A DNA stretch of 64,000 nucleotides from Acanthornis magna (GCA_036785705.1 JAWUZG010000356.1:310001-374000), one strand, 5' to 3'; shown: positions 13,656 to 25,858, counted from the first letter of the stretch. Notes: generated from the letters alone by a model not told the origin. Translations and numbers: made by a program.

Positions 13656-16600
13656 GAAACTCTGCCTGAGTTGGGGTCAAAAGCACATCCAGCAGCTCCT
13701 TTGGAATAAGAGGCAATGGAATTGTGACAATCATTTTCCATTTTATTCCATTTCAACCACAGATAAAACTAACACCAATTTAATTAAACGATCTTGCATA
13801 TATTGATCAGATTCTGAAATTTGCATTTAATACTAATAGCTGCAGTGGCTCGTAACATATTATATAGAATAAACAGGTTTTGAAGAGATTATTTGCTATG
13901 TTGGTGGTGGTTTTGTAAGAAAAGAAGCTAGTGGCCCTTTCTAAAAGCTTTGTAACTCAGGGTCTCCTAAATAATAAATGTCTGCCTTGAAAATAAGGCT
14001 GTCCCATGTTCCCTTGTGTCCTGGTGGTTAGGTCACACGAAGCAAACAATTGAGCAAGCACACTGCATAAGTCTGACAATAGATAGGTCCTTGGGAGCAG
14101 TTGTTCACGCTTTAGCTGTTCTTTTAAAAGAGCATGATCATTCTAATGTAAACCAAAGGTGTTTCTTTTTTCCTGCTCATACAAAAAAAACCACATCTGA
14201 GTAGTCCTCATGCTCCTTCTAATTATATGAGCTACTGATTTTGGGTTAATGTTCTTCGTTCCAATTCAGACTGTTCCTGTTAAGATGCAGCTGGCGTCAA
14301 AATGATCCTATCTTATGACTACTACTGTATATGATATAATTAAGGAGTAATCCCTTTCAAAATTGGTCATTAGCATTAGCTAGCAATTTGCTAAATTTGC
14401 TTCAAAAGGTTAATGCTACAGCTGTGGTAAACAATAACTAATTTCATGGGGATTTATTGCTGTTAAAAAGTATAATCAGTTTCTAATAGCAATACTTAAT
14501 TTTTAAAAAAAACTGTAGACTGGTTGACTGCACTCGGATTGCTTACAATGGATATTTTCCTGGCAGATGGGTAATCCTCTGTTAGTAATTTCAATTCTGA
14601 GTTCTCAGATTTAGCACTTCAATTATGCATTCTTCGTTTGTTTTATTAATTGTTTGGTTATATTTGACAATGCTGAACTATACATGCATGCATAATATAT
14701 GACATATTATTCATGAAATTTTGCAATGTGACAGGCTCTGGTTACTCATGAGTAATACAGCAACCGTCACATAATAAATAAAGTAAAGTGACTTTATGTA
14801 AACTTGTTCTAAGTCCTTAAACATAATTATCTGAATTGTTGAAAGGAAATAAGTGTTGAAATTACTCTGATGCGTGATGTAGTAATTTGAGGAAATAAAT
14901 TCTTATGCAATAGGTAGAACTCTTCTAAAGATGTTTATGAAAGGAACAAATGAGATAAATGGAGATATTCTGTGCTTAATACCAAGGCTGAAGGTGGCTG
15001 AGATTGGTGTGCTAACCCTTGCTGTAAATTTCTGCTGCTTTATTAACTGCAGCAGAACTGGATATAATTACATAGGCATAGAATTTAGCCGGGAGGGAAT
15101 ATTGCTACTGTATGGAGCTGAAGTTCTTGCAGGATAGGAAACACGTGACTGATGAATTCTGTGAGTTGCTGGAGAGCCTCATTCATGTCTCTGGTTTCAT
15201 GTCTCTTCTGGTCATAAAACCCAATAACCTCAGCTCCCTCTCAGTGCCTTCAGATGCAAATATTCTGCCATGGAAATCTAAAGTAAACCTTTAGTTTGAA
15301 TCAAACAAAATGAAAACAGTTTGCTGAGTTGCGGAGTCTCATTTCAGGTGACTTTGAGGTGTGTGTGGCAGGTGTGTGCTGCTCTGGTGCCTCGTGGGAG
15401 CTGTGTGTGGGTGCGTTCTTCCCTCATTCTTCACTCCTCCTGTACTGCCTGACCCCCAGATCTCTGTGTGCAGAGATATTCTGAATTTGGCAAAAGGCTG
15501 AGTCTGACCACAGAGTTTGCAGGTGACGGAGAAGGTGAAGTGACAGTCGCTGGAACTACAGCTCCCACAGTTCTCCAGGGCTTGAGGATTGCAGGTTTTG
15601 CACTGAAGTTGTCTTTTTTGAAAAGTAACATTACATAAGGACTCAGGGAAATATATTCCAGTGCTTGCATTAAATGTTTTGAGGCTTTTGTTCCAAAGTA
15701 CTTTTGTTTGTATTGAAAGTACCAGGAAAACACTTATATTTTCAAAATTTAAAAAAAAAAAAAAAAAAAATCCAGAACATTTCATTCTGTAAAGCATTTT
15801 GATGTATAAAAACTCCACAATTTTTCCTTAGGCTGCATGATATTACACTAGTCTTGTTTTTAGTGAAATATTTTTCAGTGATTTCTCACATTATATAGGG
15901 GTTCTGTATACAAAGAAGGAGAAATAATGGTTGCAGATAATTTTTTTCGCTTACTGAATTCCATAAAATGCATACTCACCTTCTTTGCACTTACAGAGTA
16001 AAATTATTTTTAAAATTTCCAAATATTTTGTTAAATCTTCCTTCTTGTTGCTTTTTTCTTCCCCTCTAAAGCCCATATTAGCATTCCTACTTTAGGACTT
16101 TTACCAATTGTTTAAATTACAATACAATTTTGAGATAATTCAACCTCTAAATAGCAGAATTTAGTAGCAAATTATCACCTTAAGTGAAATCACAGAAATC
16201 ATTGATGCAATAATCCATTACACTTTTGTTACCAGTTTCTTGTTGGTTGTTATTCACCTGCATTACAGTCAGTAACTTCACAGGAGAAAAGCAGACCTCA
16301 GTAGAAAGAACATCAACCAACCTGGTCAAGACTACCACCTCCAAATTTACAGTTTTTATTATATTTTTATATTTCTATTATATTCATATGCTCTGGACAG
16401 TTCCTCCAGCTTCATTTAGACAGGGTCAATAGAACCTAACCGTTCTTTTCTGGGTTTCTAGAGAGAATTAGAAAATAGTATCTGTTCATTTCCTTGCAAA
16501 TCTCAACATTTTATCAAGACAGGAATGCATTACTGCAAAGAGTTCATTTGTGAAGCAGGTTCCACAGATTAGATTTAAAGATTTAAATAGGTATTTTTTT

Positions 16601-18183
16601 TGTGATTGTCATTTTTGTTTCCCTTTTGAATTGTCTTTAAAGACAAACTGGCAGCCTTGTAAATTAAATAGAAATTGTTATGTCTGAAATTCATGTGCAT
16701 TCATTAATATTGGAAGTTAATGTTATAAAAATCTTCAGCCGTATCATAATCTCTTTAAGTGCTACTAATGCATACTCATACTTTTCTTATGTTGTCTTCT
16801 GTCACTAAAAAGTAGATTCTGCTTTCATTTACTGTAGCTACAAACTACTGACAGCATAGCTCATTTCCGAGCATGTAAAACTGTAATTAAGATTGTGGCA
16901 TGCAGTTTTGCCTCCCTGGTGCACTACAAAAAGAAAACTGACTTTCCCCAAAATTTCTTATCTGCAAAAGGAATTTTGGGACACTTTAAGAGAGTGCATT
17001 CAGTGACTTTTTATAATCTTTATTTCCTACTCCATTACAGAATTGCATAGACTAATAGCACTATTTTTTTTAAGCAGAACTAGATTCAGCTTGTGAGCGG
17101 TAAACCACAATTCAGTAGAAAAAGGTCTATGTGAAAATTCATTGCAAACATAAACAAGAATATCTCTGTTGACTGCACTGGCCTTGTGCATTTCAGGAGA
17201 CAGAGTAGTCTAAGAAGTCAGTACCTCAGTCAGGACAGATGGATGTATTTTACTCTCTTTTAGTCTCGTTCTATCAGCTGTGTGATTCAGCTGGCATCTG
17301 TGCTTTGGTTTTCATGCTACAGATCCTGTTATATCAGTTCCAGTGACACAGAAGTAGTAATTCATCTGTATGCTGACTTTCCTGACACAGGTATGTTTGA
17401 GATCATGGAGGTGTTATTTTAAAGAGCACATTGTTACATTGGTCATGGAGTTACACAGCAGTGTCTGTTTTACAGAGAAGTGTGTATGAATGAAATGCAC
17501 TGTTACTATTGAATAATTAAGCTTCATTGTGGCAATTTTTACGTATGAAGAGTAGGAGAGGAGATCTGTCAGTAGCATCTGAATAATAAGTCTGAGATGT
17601 ACCAAATGCCTTGTGGAAATGTGGTTCCTAGAGCTGTTCTCCCATGCTGAATTCTAAATATAGGCTTCTGAGATGGAGTAAAATCAGCATTCAAAGCATA
17701 TTTGTGTTAGGGCTGTTAAAGGATTTACTTCCCATTCACTACCAGCATTTTTGCTCTCACATTTCTCATCCGTTTACCTACAGACTTACCACAGGGCTTC
17801 ATTGTGTGCCCTCTTCTGTCACACAAATGTGCTGGCTAGCAGAAAACCAACCATTACTGTATTGATTTTCTTTCATGCCTGCAAGTCATGAAGGTTTTGT
17901 GATTAATATAAATCAATATTTGTGGTAGAGCAGAAAGTGATTTGCGTAACTGCTGATGAAAAAGAGAACACTGAAACTTTCATTCAACATCATTTTTATC
18001 TGTAAATATTTGTCTTAATAGGATTTCCACTGTACCAGGCTTCATACTGTGAAGCAGGAAGTTTTTGGTGTGATATTGGCAGAATTTCCTCAGCTGTGAC
18101 CCCCTACAATTTTAACACAATTTTAAAAAGAGCTAGAATCTAAGCTAGATACCCTGCTTCCTTATTACTTGTTAGAGGAGAGA

Positions 18184-18390
18184 TGGGATGGGATGGGATG
18201 GGATAGGGATAGAATAGAATAGAATAGAATAGAATAGAATAGAATAGAATAGAATAGAATAGAATAGAATAGAATAGAATAGAATAGAATAGATTATTTC
18301 AGTTGAAGTGCAATAATCACCTAGTCCACCCACCTGACCAAGGACCAACCAAGTCAAAGCTTGTACGTAAGGGCCTTGTCGAAATGCCTC
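18184..18390 (-). mobile_element. CR1 LINE 3' end with (AGAAT)n tail, part 1
   Basis: Read on the minus strand this is the end of an avian CR1 retrotransposon. The 3' region includes the typical block read on the plus strand as TTTCAGTTG...CACCTAGTCCA...CTGACCA. It ends in a pentanucleotide tail, here (AGAAT)n at 18211-18295 followed by GGGAT units. CR1 elements end in short repeats rather than poly-A. The element is interrupted at 18390 by an LTR and resumes at 19784. It is 5'-truncated, as most CR1 copies are. Confidence 0.85.
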
Positions 18391-19783
18391 TGTGGTAGTT
18401 TTGCCTGGCCCAGTTTTTGCCAGTGGATAGGGTGGGGTACAAAGATGGCTCCTGCATGTCCTGAGTAAAGATTCTGGACATTTCTCCACCATGTCCAGCA
18501 GAGCCAATCTCTGATGGCTCTGAAGATGATGGACATGCTGCTGGCCAAACCTGGGCCAATTAGAGATGTTAGTTACGCCTCTGTGAAAACATATTTAAGA
18601 AGAAATCAAAACAAGGTAAGCACGCACTTCTTTGTAGCCAGGGAAGGAGGAGGAGGAGGTAAAAATATGTGAGGGAGAACAACATGGAGGCACCAAGGTC
18701 AGTGGAGAAGGTGGGGGAGGAGATGCTCCAGGCGCCGGAGCTGAAAACCCTCTGCCAGCCGTGGTGAAGACCATTGGGGGAGCAGGTGGTCCCCCTGCAG
18801 CCCATGGGGTCCAGGGGGATGCAGAGAACCCCCCACAGCCTGTGGGGAGGTGCCCACGCCAGAGGAGCAGGTGGAAGCCTGCAGGAAGCTGTGATCCAGT
18901 GGGAGTCCCAGAGACTGAGAGTTGCAAAGGCCTTGCAGGAGAGAGAAAGGCCTTGCTCCCGGGATGGAAACAGCCTGGCCTCGGCTTGGAAGTCTGCAGC
19001 CTGGAGAGAATCTCGGACAGCAGCAATCGGGCGGGGCTGCTCGTGAGATTGGACCCACGCCAAAGAAGTTCGCAGAGGACTGTCTCTCGTGGGAGGGATC
19101 CCCATGGCTAAGTAGAGGATTCTTTTCCCCTGATGGACTGACCCTGACCAAAGGAAAACCCCCATGCCCTGCCCCCACCCCGGAGCTGTTGGTTAGAAGG
19201 AAGGAGGGAGGGGGTGAGCTGAGAAACGGCCTTAATAGGGAGAGGGGTGAGCAGAAAAACAGTGTTTGTAGCAGAAGAATTGTGGCGTTGGACTGACTAA
19301 GAAAAGCCACATATCTTGCCCCAACCCGGATCTGCTGGTTGAATGGAAGGAGGGGGCGAATAGAGAAACAGTGTCTGTAGCAGAAGAATTGTGATGGACT
19401 GACTTAAAGAAAAAACCCCACACCCTGCCCCTGCCTGGGAGTTGTTGGTTAGTTAGAAAGGTGGGAGGGGGTGAGCTGGGAAGCGGTGCCTTAAGAGGGA
19501 AGGGGGGTCAGTGAAGAAACGGTGTCTTGAGAGCTTATTTTTATCTCTGATTTATCCTCCGACTCTGTTAGACTAATAAATCACTTTTTTTTTGCAACTT
19601 TAAGTTTCCCCGCCTGCTTTTGCCCTGAATCTAGTGCGTCCCCTTATCAGTGGTCTTATCTCAACTCATAAGTCCAGTGTTTTGTGTTAATTTTCCCTCT
19701 CCTCTGCATAGCTGCAGCAGGAGAGAGCATAGAGAGCAAACGTCGTAGGTGCCTGGCATTTAGCCAGGGTCAAACCCACGACA
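18391..19783 (+). mobile_element. Solo LTR, ERVL-type, 1393 bp, inserted in CR1
   Basis: The element begins TGTGGTAG and ends CCCACGACA, giving the TG...CA termini of an LTR. The host 5-mer GCCTC occurs on both sides (18386-18390 and 19784-19788), and removing the insert restores a continuous CR1 reading. Plus-strand promoter features are CCAAT at 18556-18560 and the TATA-like ATATTTAAG at 18591-18599. A polyadenylation signal AATAAA lies at 19575-19580, about 200 bp before the end. The 5-bp duplication fits ERVL-class integration. The layout resembles LTRs of passerine ERVL families (recall, not searched). No internal retroviral genes are present. Open frames of up to 203 codons on its minus strand are GC-rich by-products. 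Confidence 0.85.
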
Positions 19784-19930
19784 GCCTCTTAAACCCTGAC
19801 AGGCTTGGGACCTCACTACCTCTCTAGGAAAGGCTGTTCCAGTGTTTGACCCCCCTTTCAGTTAAAAAATGCTTCCTACAGTCCAGTCTAAAGCTCCAGA
19901 TGAAGGGCATTAAATTGTTCCTTGAAAACT
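19784..19930 (-). mobile_element. CR1 LINE 3' region, part 2
   Basis: This continues the CR1 split by the LTR at 18391-19783. Plus-strand blocks CTGACAGGCTTGGG, CTGTTCCAGTGTTTGACC and AAATGCTTCCTACAGTCCAG are the familiar CR1 3'-UTR series, seen here in reverse orientation. The 5' boundary near 19930 is approximate, because similarity fades. Confidence 0.8.
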
Positions 19931-22778
19931 GAAAGAGTTGTACATAGTGTACAGGTGCGAGGTGAAAGAGTGTGCATAGTGATAATGCTGGGCTTTTTGC
20001 AGGCTAGAAAATTGCAGTCTTAGCTATATAGCTTATCTGCTCTTCTCTGTAATAGCAGGAGGAGAGCAGATAAGTATTTATACACCTATTTTATATAAGT
20101 TCACCAGTATTTCCCTTTTGCTTTCCTCATGCGGGATTCATTTCAGTCTCTTTTTTACCAACCCTCTATAAAGAGATCAAAAAACAACAACTGTAAACTT
20201 TGAAATTGTAATTAATAACTTAATCTATTAAAGGTATGTGTTCATATGCTACATGCATACAAGTATAGTATAAGAGTATTATGCAAGTGATGGGGAAATG
20301 ATTTTCACATAAAGTCTTTGTAGATATTATGGATGTGATTCATAGGTCAAATTGCAGCTAGAAATTATATTCTTCCTGTGCTCTTTTTTTCAAGAAAAAA
20401 ATAAGCTATTGCTGTGGACTTGGTATATAATCATTTTAAGGCATAAAAGGATGTGTATGGATTTTGAAAACTTAGTTACTGGTTTTCAAAATGGAAGAAA
20501 TCCAGAGCATGATCCTCTTCCACACTTTTTTCAGCTGTTTGTACAAATTCTGCACAGAAAACTGGCCTGCCACACATGTTGTAAAATATATATATATATT
20601 AGAAAACAGTTTTGCAATACTTCATTTTTCTCACTGTTATGACTGGATTTGTATCAACAAATCCACCTTTTAAAAGCTTCACATTGTAAGTATGTGAGTA
20701 GCTCAGGGAAAACAGGTCTCTGATATGGGCTAGTAACTGAGTGTACTGAAGTAAATGGTGGTTCTGTATCCCTTTAACGTTTAAAATTACTTAAAACTGT
20801 ATTACAGCTAAATTAGCTATGCTTTCGGGGCTACATATGTTTTTATATTTCTAAGGAACACAGCATAGCAAATGGTCTAATCTGACTGCCACCGCCTGTC
20901 TTTGGACCTGAGTATGTGAAATGTCAGTGATCACAGTCATAGACTTTGGCAGTTTGTTGTCGATAAAAGATGTACAGTCCTAAACAGACATCAGTATTGT
21001 AACACACTGTAGAAAATCCCCATTTCAGTGTTGAGATATACAATTTTCAAAGTAAAGAAATCAAAAGGGGGAATGCTTCCATCCAGCCTGTCTACAGCAT
21101 GAACTGAGAAAGGGAAAAAATAAGTGATTAAATTTTGATCAACTTTATGCAGATGTTTGTATCAAAGAACTCTTTTTGAATCTTTGTTTCTTGGTATTAG
21201 AAATGGATGTTTGGCACAAGCTGGATGCATAGAAGTCAGACTGTCAGACTGCTTGTATTTTTTGGTAGAATTAAGGCTGAGAAATGCAGGTGAATCCTTG
21301 GAAGTTAACATTGCATACACTGATGAGAATTGTAGAATGTGCAAATTATATGTTACACTAGATAGAGATTTCCTTTTAATGCTAAAGAGTTTTCTCTGGT
21401 GGTTCTTGTATTTATGTCATTTGTGTGAGTGTTGTGTCATTTGTATGAGTGTTGTAACAACTAGTGTGGCAACAATTTTGCTTGTGCATGATTGCTGTCA
21501 AACTCAGTGTCCCAGAACCAAGGAATTTGCCTGATATTGACATGAGTCACTGGTTATCTGATGCAGAAACAAGGTTTGCATAAATCCCAGCACTTTACAT
21601 CAGTAGTTTGACCAGTAAATCATGTGTAGTTTCATTACTCTTGTTTTGTACTTGTTTTTTGAGACACTGGTATTCATCCCTGCCAACTGCTTGTCAGTCT
21701 GGTACTTTCTGAATGACTACCTTGTCTCTTACTTCTGAATAACAGCAGGGGCAGGTGGCTGCGTAGTTTCCAATCAAGAAGGAATGCTAATGAATTATAA
21801 AGAACTTCTGACTTGCATTTAATAGCACCATGACATGTTATAACAGCCTGCCAAACACAACATTTCTTATAAATCACACTTCAAGGGACAAAAGTATCCA
21901 CCTCTCATATCTGAGGCCTCTGCAAAAGTCAGTGTTTGAAGATGACACAATTTGCTCCACCTTGTAAAGTACCCTCTTATGAGAAATGTTTCTTTCTTTC
22001 ATGCACAAAATAAGATAATTTAACATTTTCTCACTTCTCCCCAACCACAACGGCACTGAGCACTTTGTCTCATTTTAGGAAACACTCTATTGTTCTTTTG
22101 CAGGAAGAAAATCCATTTCAGGGATGGTGTTTGAATAATAATTGGCAGCATGCCTGAAGTATTGACATTGACATATTGACATTGACTCATTGGAGGCCAA
22201 ATCTGAGTCGGGGTTAGCAGCTGTGCAGATAACAGGCACGGATAAGGGAACCATTCAAATGGCCCCATCTTGATTTGTATCCGTTTTTGTCTTCTAGCTG
22301 TTTCAGAAGCACAGGTGTTCTTCACTCTGGAGCAGTGAATTGCGGGTCCTCTGGCCGTAACCTCACCTTCAGTGAGGGTCATCGGGACTTGGAACGGTGC
22401 TCTGGACTTGGTTGGTAAAGTGCCTGTTTTTCCATGGAGCACAGCTTCAGTCTCCAGGCAGGAAGAGGTGGGCAGGTGCGTGTGGAGAAGATGACGAATG
22501 TGCAGAGTTTCGGCAAAGTGGAACTTCCAAGCTGTTCAATACCTTGGCAAGGTAAGCTGCTTTCTCATCTCGCCATTTTTCTTGCCCGAGACTTCACTTG
22601 CTATGGCCTGCCACGCAATATTTCCTAAATATTTCCTCCTGTTGTCTCTCTCCGCCGGGGTTGTACACGGACTCTCTGGAAGGCTTGAGGCCAGGCCTGA
22701 ACCTATGTCTTGGATGTTTTTGACCACTTGGAGTCCTCTGTGTTTTGAGGCTTCCATTGACACGTTCAGCCTTAGCAC
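19931..22778. other. Arm interval, no gene recognised
   Basis: AT-rich sequence mirrored at 51390-54225. It contains a short (TA)n run near 20590 and a small ATTGACATTGAC duplication near 22160-22190. Open frames of up to 164 codons overlap the start of the CT tract and have no domain that I recognise. Confidence 0.7.
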
Positions 22779-24000
22779 CTTCCTTTCTTTCTCTCTTTCT
22801 CTTTTTCTTTCTCACTTTCTTTCTTTCTCTCTCTCTCTCTTTGTCTCTCTCTCTCTTTTTTCTTTCATTCTTTTCCTCTTCTTTATTGCTTTCTTTATCT
22901 CTCTCTTTCTCTCTATCTTTCCCTTTCTTTCTTTCTTTCTTTCTTTCCCTCATTCTCTCTTTTCTCTCATTCAATCTTTATCACTCTCTTAATCTCTCTT
23001 TCTATCTTTCTCTCCTTTTTTCTTTCCCTCTTTCTCTCTCTCTCTCTTTCTTTCTCTCTTCCCCTCTTTCTTTCTTAATTCCTCTCTCTCTTTCTATCCT
23101 TCTCCCTTTCTTTCTTTCTCTCTCTCTTTCATTCTTTCTTTTGCTTCCTCCTCCCCTCCCTTCCTCCCTCCCTTCCTTCCTTCCTTCCTCCCTCCCTTCC
23201 TTCCTTCCTCCCTTCCTCCCTCCCTCCCTCCCTCCCTCCCTCCCTCCCTCCCTCCCTCCCTCCCTCCCTCCCTCCCTCCCTCCCTCCCTCCCTCCCTCCC
23301 TCCCTCCCTCCCTCCCTTCCTCCCTCCCCCTTCCTTCCTTCCTCCCTTCCTTCCTCCCTCCCTCCCTCCCTTCCTCCCTCCCTCCCTTCCTCCCTTCCTC
23401 CCTTCCTCCCTTCCTCCCTTTCCCTCCCTCCCTCCCTCCCTCCCTCCCTCCCTTCCTTCCTTCCTTCCTTCTCCTCCTTCCTTCCTTCCTTCCTTCCTTC
23501 CTTCCTTCCTTCCGCACCCTTCCTTCCTTCCTTCCTCCTTCCTTCCTTCCTTCCTTCCTTCCTTCCTTCCTTCCTTCCTTCCTTCTTCCTTCCGCACCCT
23601 TCCTTCCGCACCCTTCCTTCCGCACCCTTCCTTCTCGCACCCTTCCTTCCTTCCGCACCCTTCCTTCCTCCGCACCCTTCTTCCTTCCTTCCTTCCTTCC
23701 TTCCTTCCTTTCCTTCCTTCCTTCCTTCCTTCCTTCCTTCCTTCCTTCCTTCCGCACCCTTCCTTCCTTCCGCACCCTTCCTTCCTTCCTTCCTTCCTTC
23801 CTTCCTTCCTTCCTTCCTTCCTTCCTTCCTTCCTTCCTTCCTTCCGCTCCCTTCCTCCTTCCTTCCTTCCTTCCTTCCTTCCTTCCTTCCTTCCTTCCTT
23901 CCTTCCTTCCTTCCTTCCTTCCTTCCTTCTTCCTTCCTTCCTTCCTTCCTTCCTTCCTTCCTTCCTTCCTCTCTTTCTTTCTCTCCTTTCTTTTCCTCTC
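22779..24000. repeat. Giant polypyrimidine tract (CTTT)n-(CCCT)n-(CCTT)n, left arm
   Basis: About 1.2 kb of almost pure pyrimidine on the plus strand. It grades from CTTT/CT repeats (22779-23150) through CCCT/CCTT mixtures (about 23150-23460) to CCTT with about a dozen embedded CCGCACCC blocks (about 23513-23775). The apparent proteins of up to 493 residues across it (repeated E-G-R-K on one strand, S-F-L-P on the other) are repeat artefacts. The right-arm counterpart is less than half as long and lacks both the CCCT block and the CCGCACCC interruptions. Mirror-repeat purine tracts of this kind can form triplex DNA (established for such sequences; not shown here). Confidence 0.95.
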
Positions 24001-24949
24001 TTGTTTTCTGCCATCCTCCACACTTCCTGAGGCGCCATGGTGCCACAGGGGAGCCTGGCTTCCAATAACATTCCACGGCGTCAACACAGCCAGCATCTCA
24101 GGGTGCCTGCCTGTGACACGGTGACAACACCGCCGTGTCACAATGGCCCCTGGCTTGGGCAAGATCCAGGGTGCCAGTTGGCCCTTGGCTGGTGGGAGCG
24201 GCTGGCTGGCTGGCTGGGAGCTCCTGCCTGGCCAGAGGCTGGGGGAGAAGCGGCAGGGGCAGGGCGCACACAGTGTTGTGGGCCCCTTCCTCGTGTGCCC
24301 ACGAGGCCCGAGGCTGGCCCTGCCGCAGGCCTGGTGGTACGCAAGGCCCGCTGCTGTGAGCCTTGGCTGTGCAGGTGACAGCGGTGTCCTGGCGTGGAGC
24401 ATGGCTGCTCCAGGCCGGGGGGGTGGGGAGTGGGGGCCGCCTGGGGTGGGAAAGCGGCAGGGATGAGCCCTTGGCCTGCACACTGTGCTGCAGCTGCCCG
24501 TGCCGCGGGAGACTGAGTCCCTGTGCGAGCGAGCGAAGGCAGGTAGCCCTCTCCATCAACAGCCAGGGCCCTGCCACCCCCCCAGCTCCCTGCAAAGGCC
24601 AGCTTGGGCAGGCTTGGAGGCCAAAAGGGCAGTGGCAGGCAGTCTGCCGCTCCGACTTGTGTCTAGAGGTGAGGCAGAAATGTGCCATTTGGAGGGGGTG
24701 GGTGCCTCTTTCCTGCAGTCACAGCCACCCCGGGAGCACAGCCGGAGTTGGGCGGGGCACGGGGGGAGGGAAAGCTGGGGGGGTGGGAAGGAGCAGGTTG
24801 CGCAGCAAAGCCCCGCCCCCGCCAAGAGGGCAGAATCATTGGCAAGTCACTCCTGGAGGCGCTTGAAAGCCCAGGGGGGCGCTTCCCGATGGAGGGAAGC
24901 AGGAGCCCGAGCACTGCCAGGGTGGCAGCACATAGGCTGGCGAGAGAAA
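24001..24949. other. GC-rich block, possible CpG-rich island
   Basis: About 0.95 kb with much higher GC and more CG dinucleotides than the surroundings, between the polypyrimidine tract and the 270-bp repeats. Many overlapping open frames exist on both strands, as expected where stop codons are rare, and none has a recognisable domain. It includes the hairpin at 24113-24143 and a short TGGC run near 24200. It could be an old promoter or simply GC-rich repeat DNA. The right-arm copy is 49914-50865. Confidence 0.55.
24113..24143. other. GC-rich hairpin (left arm copy)
   Basis: Arms TGTGACACGGTG (24113-24124) and CGCCGTGTCACA (24132-24143) pair at 11 of 12 positions around a 7-nt loop. The right-arm copy is at 50723-50753. 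No function is evident. Confidence 0.7.
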
Positions 24950-25217
24950 GCGTGAGAAAGAAGCGGGCGGCTCTCTGCGGTCCGGCAAAGATGCAAACAG
25001 AAGAGGCTATGTGGAGAACACATTCTCCACGCACGCTACCTTCTCCGGGAGCTGCAACTGCACGAGTTTTGTAAGACTAAAGCTGGGGCAAAGTGTTTCT
25101 CTCTCTCTCTCGCTCCCTCTCTCTCTGCACATTGTCCCCGTGTCCCGGTGCTGCCAGAACATCGTAGCAGCGAGAAACATCCTTTGGAGATGAGCCTGCA
25201 TGCTGCTATGCCTGCCG
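24950..25217 (+). repeat. 270-bp repeat unit, copy A
   Basis: This unit starts near GAGAAAGAAGCGGGC and passes through a self-complementary block (GTGGAGAA, two to four bases, TTCTCCAC). It then has a CT microsatellite (CTCTCTCTCTCGCTCCCTC) and ends at CTATGCCTGCC. It recurs as copy B (25336-25601), inverted copies C and D (25600-26099), one copy in the right arm (49646-49913) and a diverged copy in the spacer (42358-42545). The origin is unknown. It does not end TG...CA as an LTR would, and no coding frame stands out. Confidence 0.8.
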
Positions 25218-25335
25218 GTGCAGTTTGGATGTGAAATGCAGGGTGCACAGCAGCTCCGCGTTCTCCGGCACCTCGCTCCGGCTTCTAGCCGCCTAAGACG
25301 CACCTTCGCCGGCTAGGCGTTCTTAGCTCGCAAAG

Positions 25336-25601
25336 CACGAGAAAGAAGCGGGCGGCTCTCTGCGGTCCGGCACAGATGCGAACAGAAGAGGCTACGTGGA
25401 GAATACATTCTCCACGCACGCTACCTTCTCTGGGAGCTGCAACTGCACGAGTTTTGTAAGACTAAAGCTGGGGAAAAGTGTTTCTCTCTCTCTCTCGCTC
25501 CCTCTCTCTCTGCACATTGTCCCCGTGTCCCGGTGCTGCCAGACCTTCGTAGCAGCGAGAAACATCCTTTGGAGATGAGCCTGCATGATGCTATGCCTGC
25601 C
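25336..25601 (+). repeat. 270-bp repeat unit, copy B
   Basis: A direct repeat of copy A, about 386 bp further on. It differs at several bases, for example AGACCTTCGTAGC where A has AGAACATCGTAGC. The right arm's only copy matches A at one end and B at the other, as expected from recombination between the two direct repeats or if the left arm is the expanded state. Confidence 0.8.
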
Positions 25602-25745
25602 CCAGGCTTTAGTCTTACAGAACTCGTGCAGTGGAAGCTCCCAGAGAAGGTGGCGTGCGTGGAGAATGTATTCTCCACGTAGCCTCTTCTGTTCACGTCT
25701 TTGCAGGACTGCAGAGAGCTGTCCGCTTCTTTCTCGCGCTTTGTG
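25600..25745 (-). repeat. 270-bp repeat unit, inverted partial copy C
   Basis: The reverse complement of the first half of copy B, starting at the CCCCAGGCTTTAGTCTTAC block. Its GTGGAGAAT...ATTCTCCAC block (25659-25678) pairs with that of B (25396-25415), coordinate sum 51074. Confidence 0.8.
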
Positions 25746-25858
25746 AGCCAAGGGTGCCTAGCCGGCAAAGGTGCGTCTTTGGCGGCTAGAAGCCGGAGCG
25801 AGGTGCCGGAGAACGCGGAGCTGCTGTGCACCCTGCATTTCACATCCAAACTGCACCG

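Larger units (their letters stand above)
10166..18183. other. Outer left arm, AT-rich, no gene recognised
   Basis: AT-rich arm sequence matched by 55981-64000. It contains open frames of up to 155 codons (12187-12654, minus) that are kept in both arms, but only because the arms are nearly identical. None has a domain that I recognise. Three single-base differences from the right arm were read near the outer end (positions 10396, 11238 and 11308). A hairpin and a short tandem duplication are listed separately. Confidence 0.75.

Noticed and set aside
18569..19310. 198- and 203-codon frames on the minus strand of the LTR
   Set aside because: They lie antisense inside a non-coding solo LTR with high GC, and no retroviral or host domain is visible.
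22745..24124. 459-codon plus-strand frame (S/F/L/P-rich) across the pyrimidine tract
   Set aside because: Translation of CCTT/CTTT repeats. All frames stay open because the tract lacks stop codons.
23002..24483. 493-codon minus-strand frame and 315-325-codon relatives (E/G/R/K repeats)
   Set aside because: Same simple repeat read on the other strand. Length and sequence are not kept in the right arm.
24950..25601. Copies A and B as the two LTRs of a small provirus
   Set aside because: They do not begin TG or end CA, contain no polyadenylation signal, and are only about 120 bp apart. Inverted copies next to them fit local rearrangement better.
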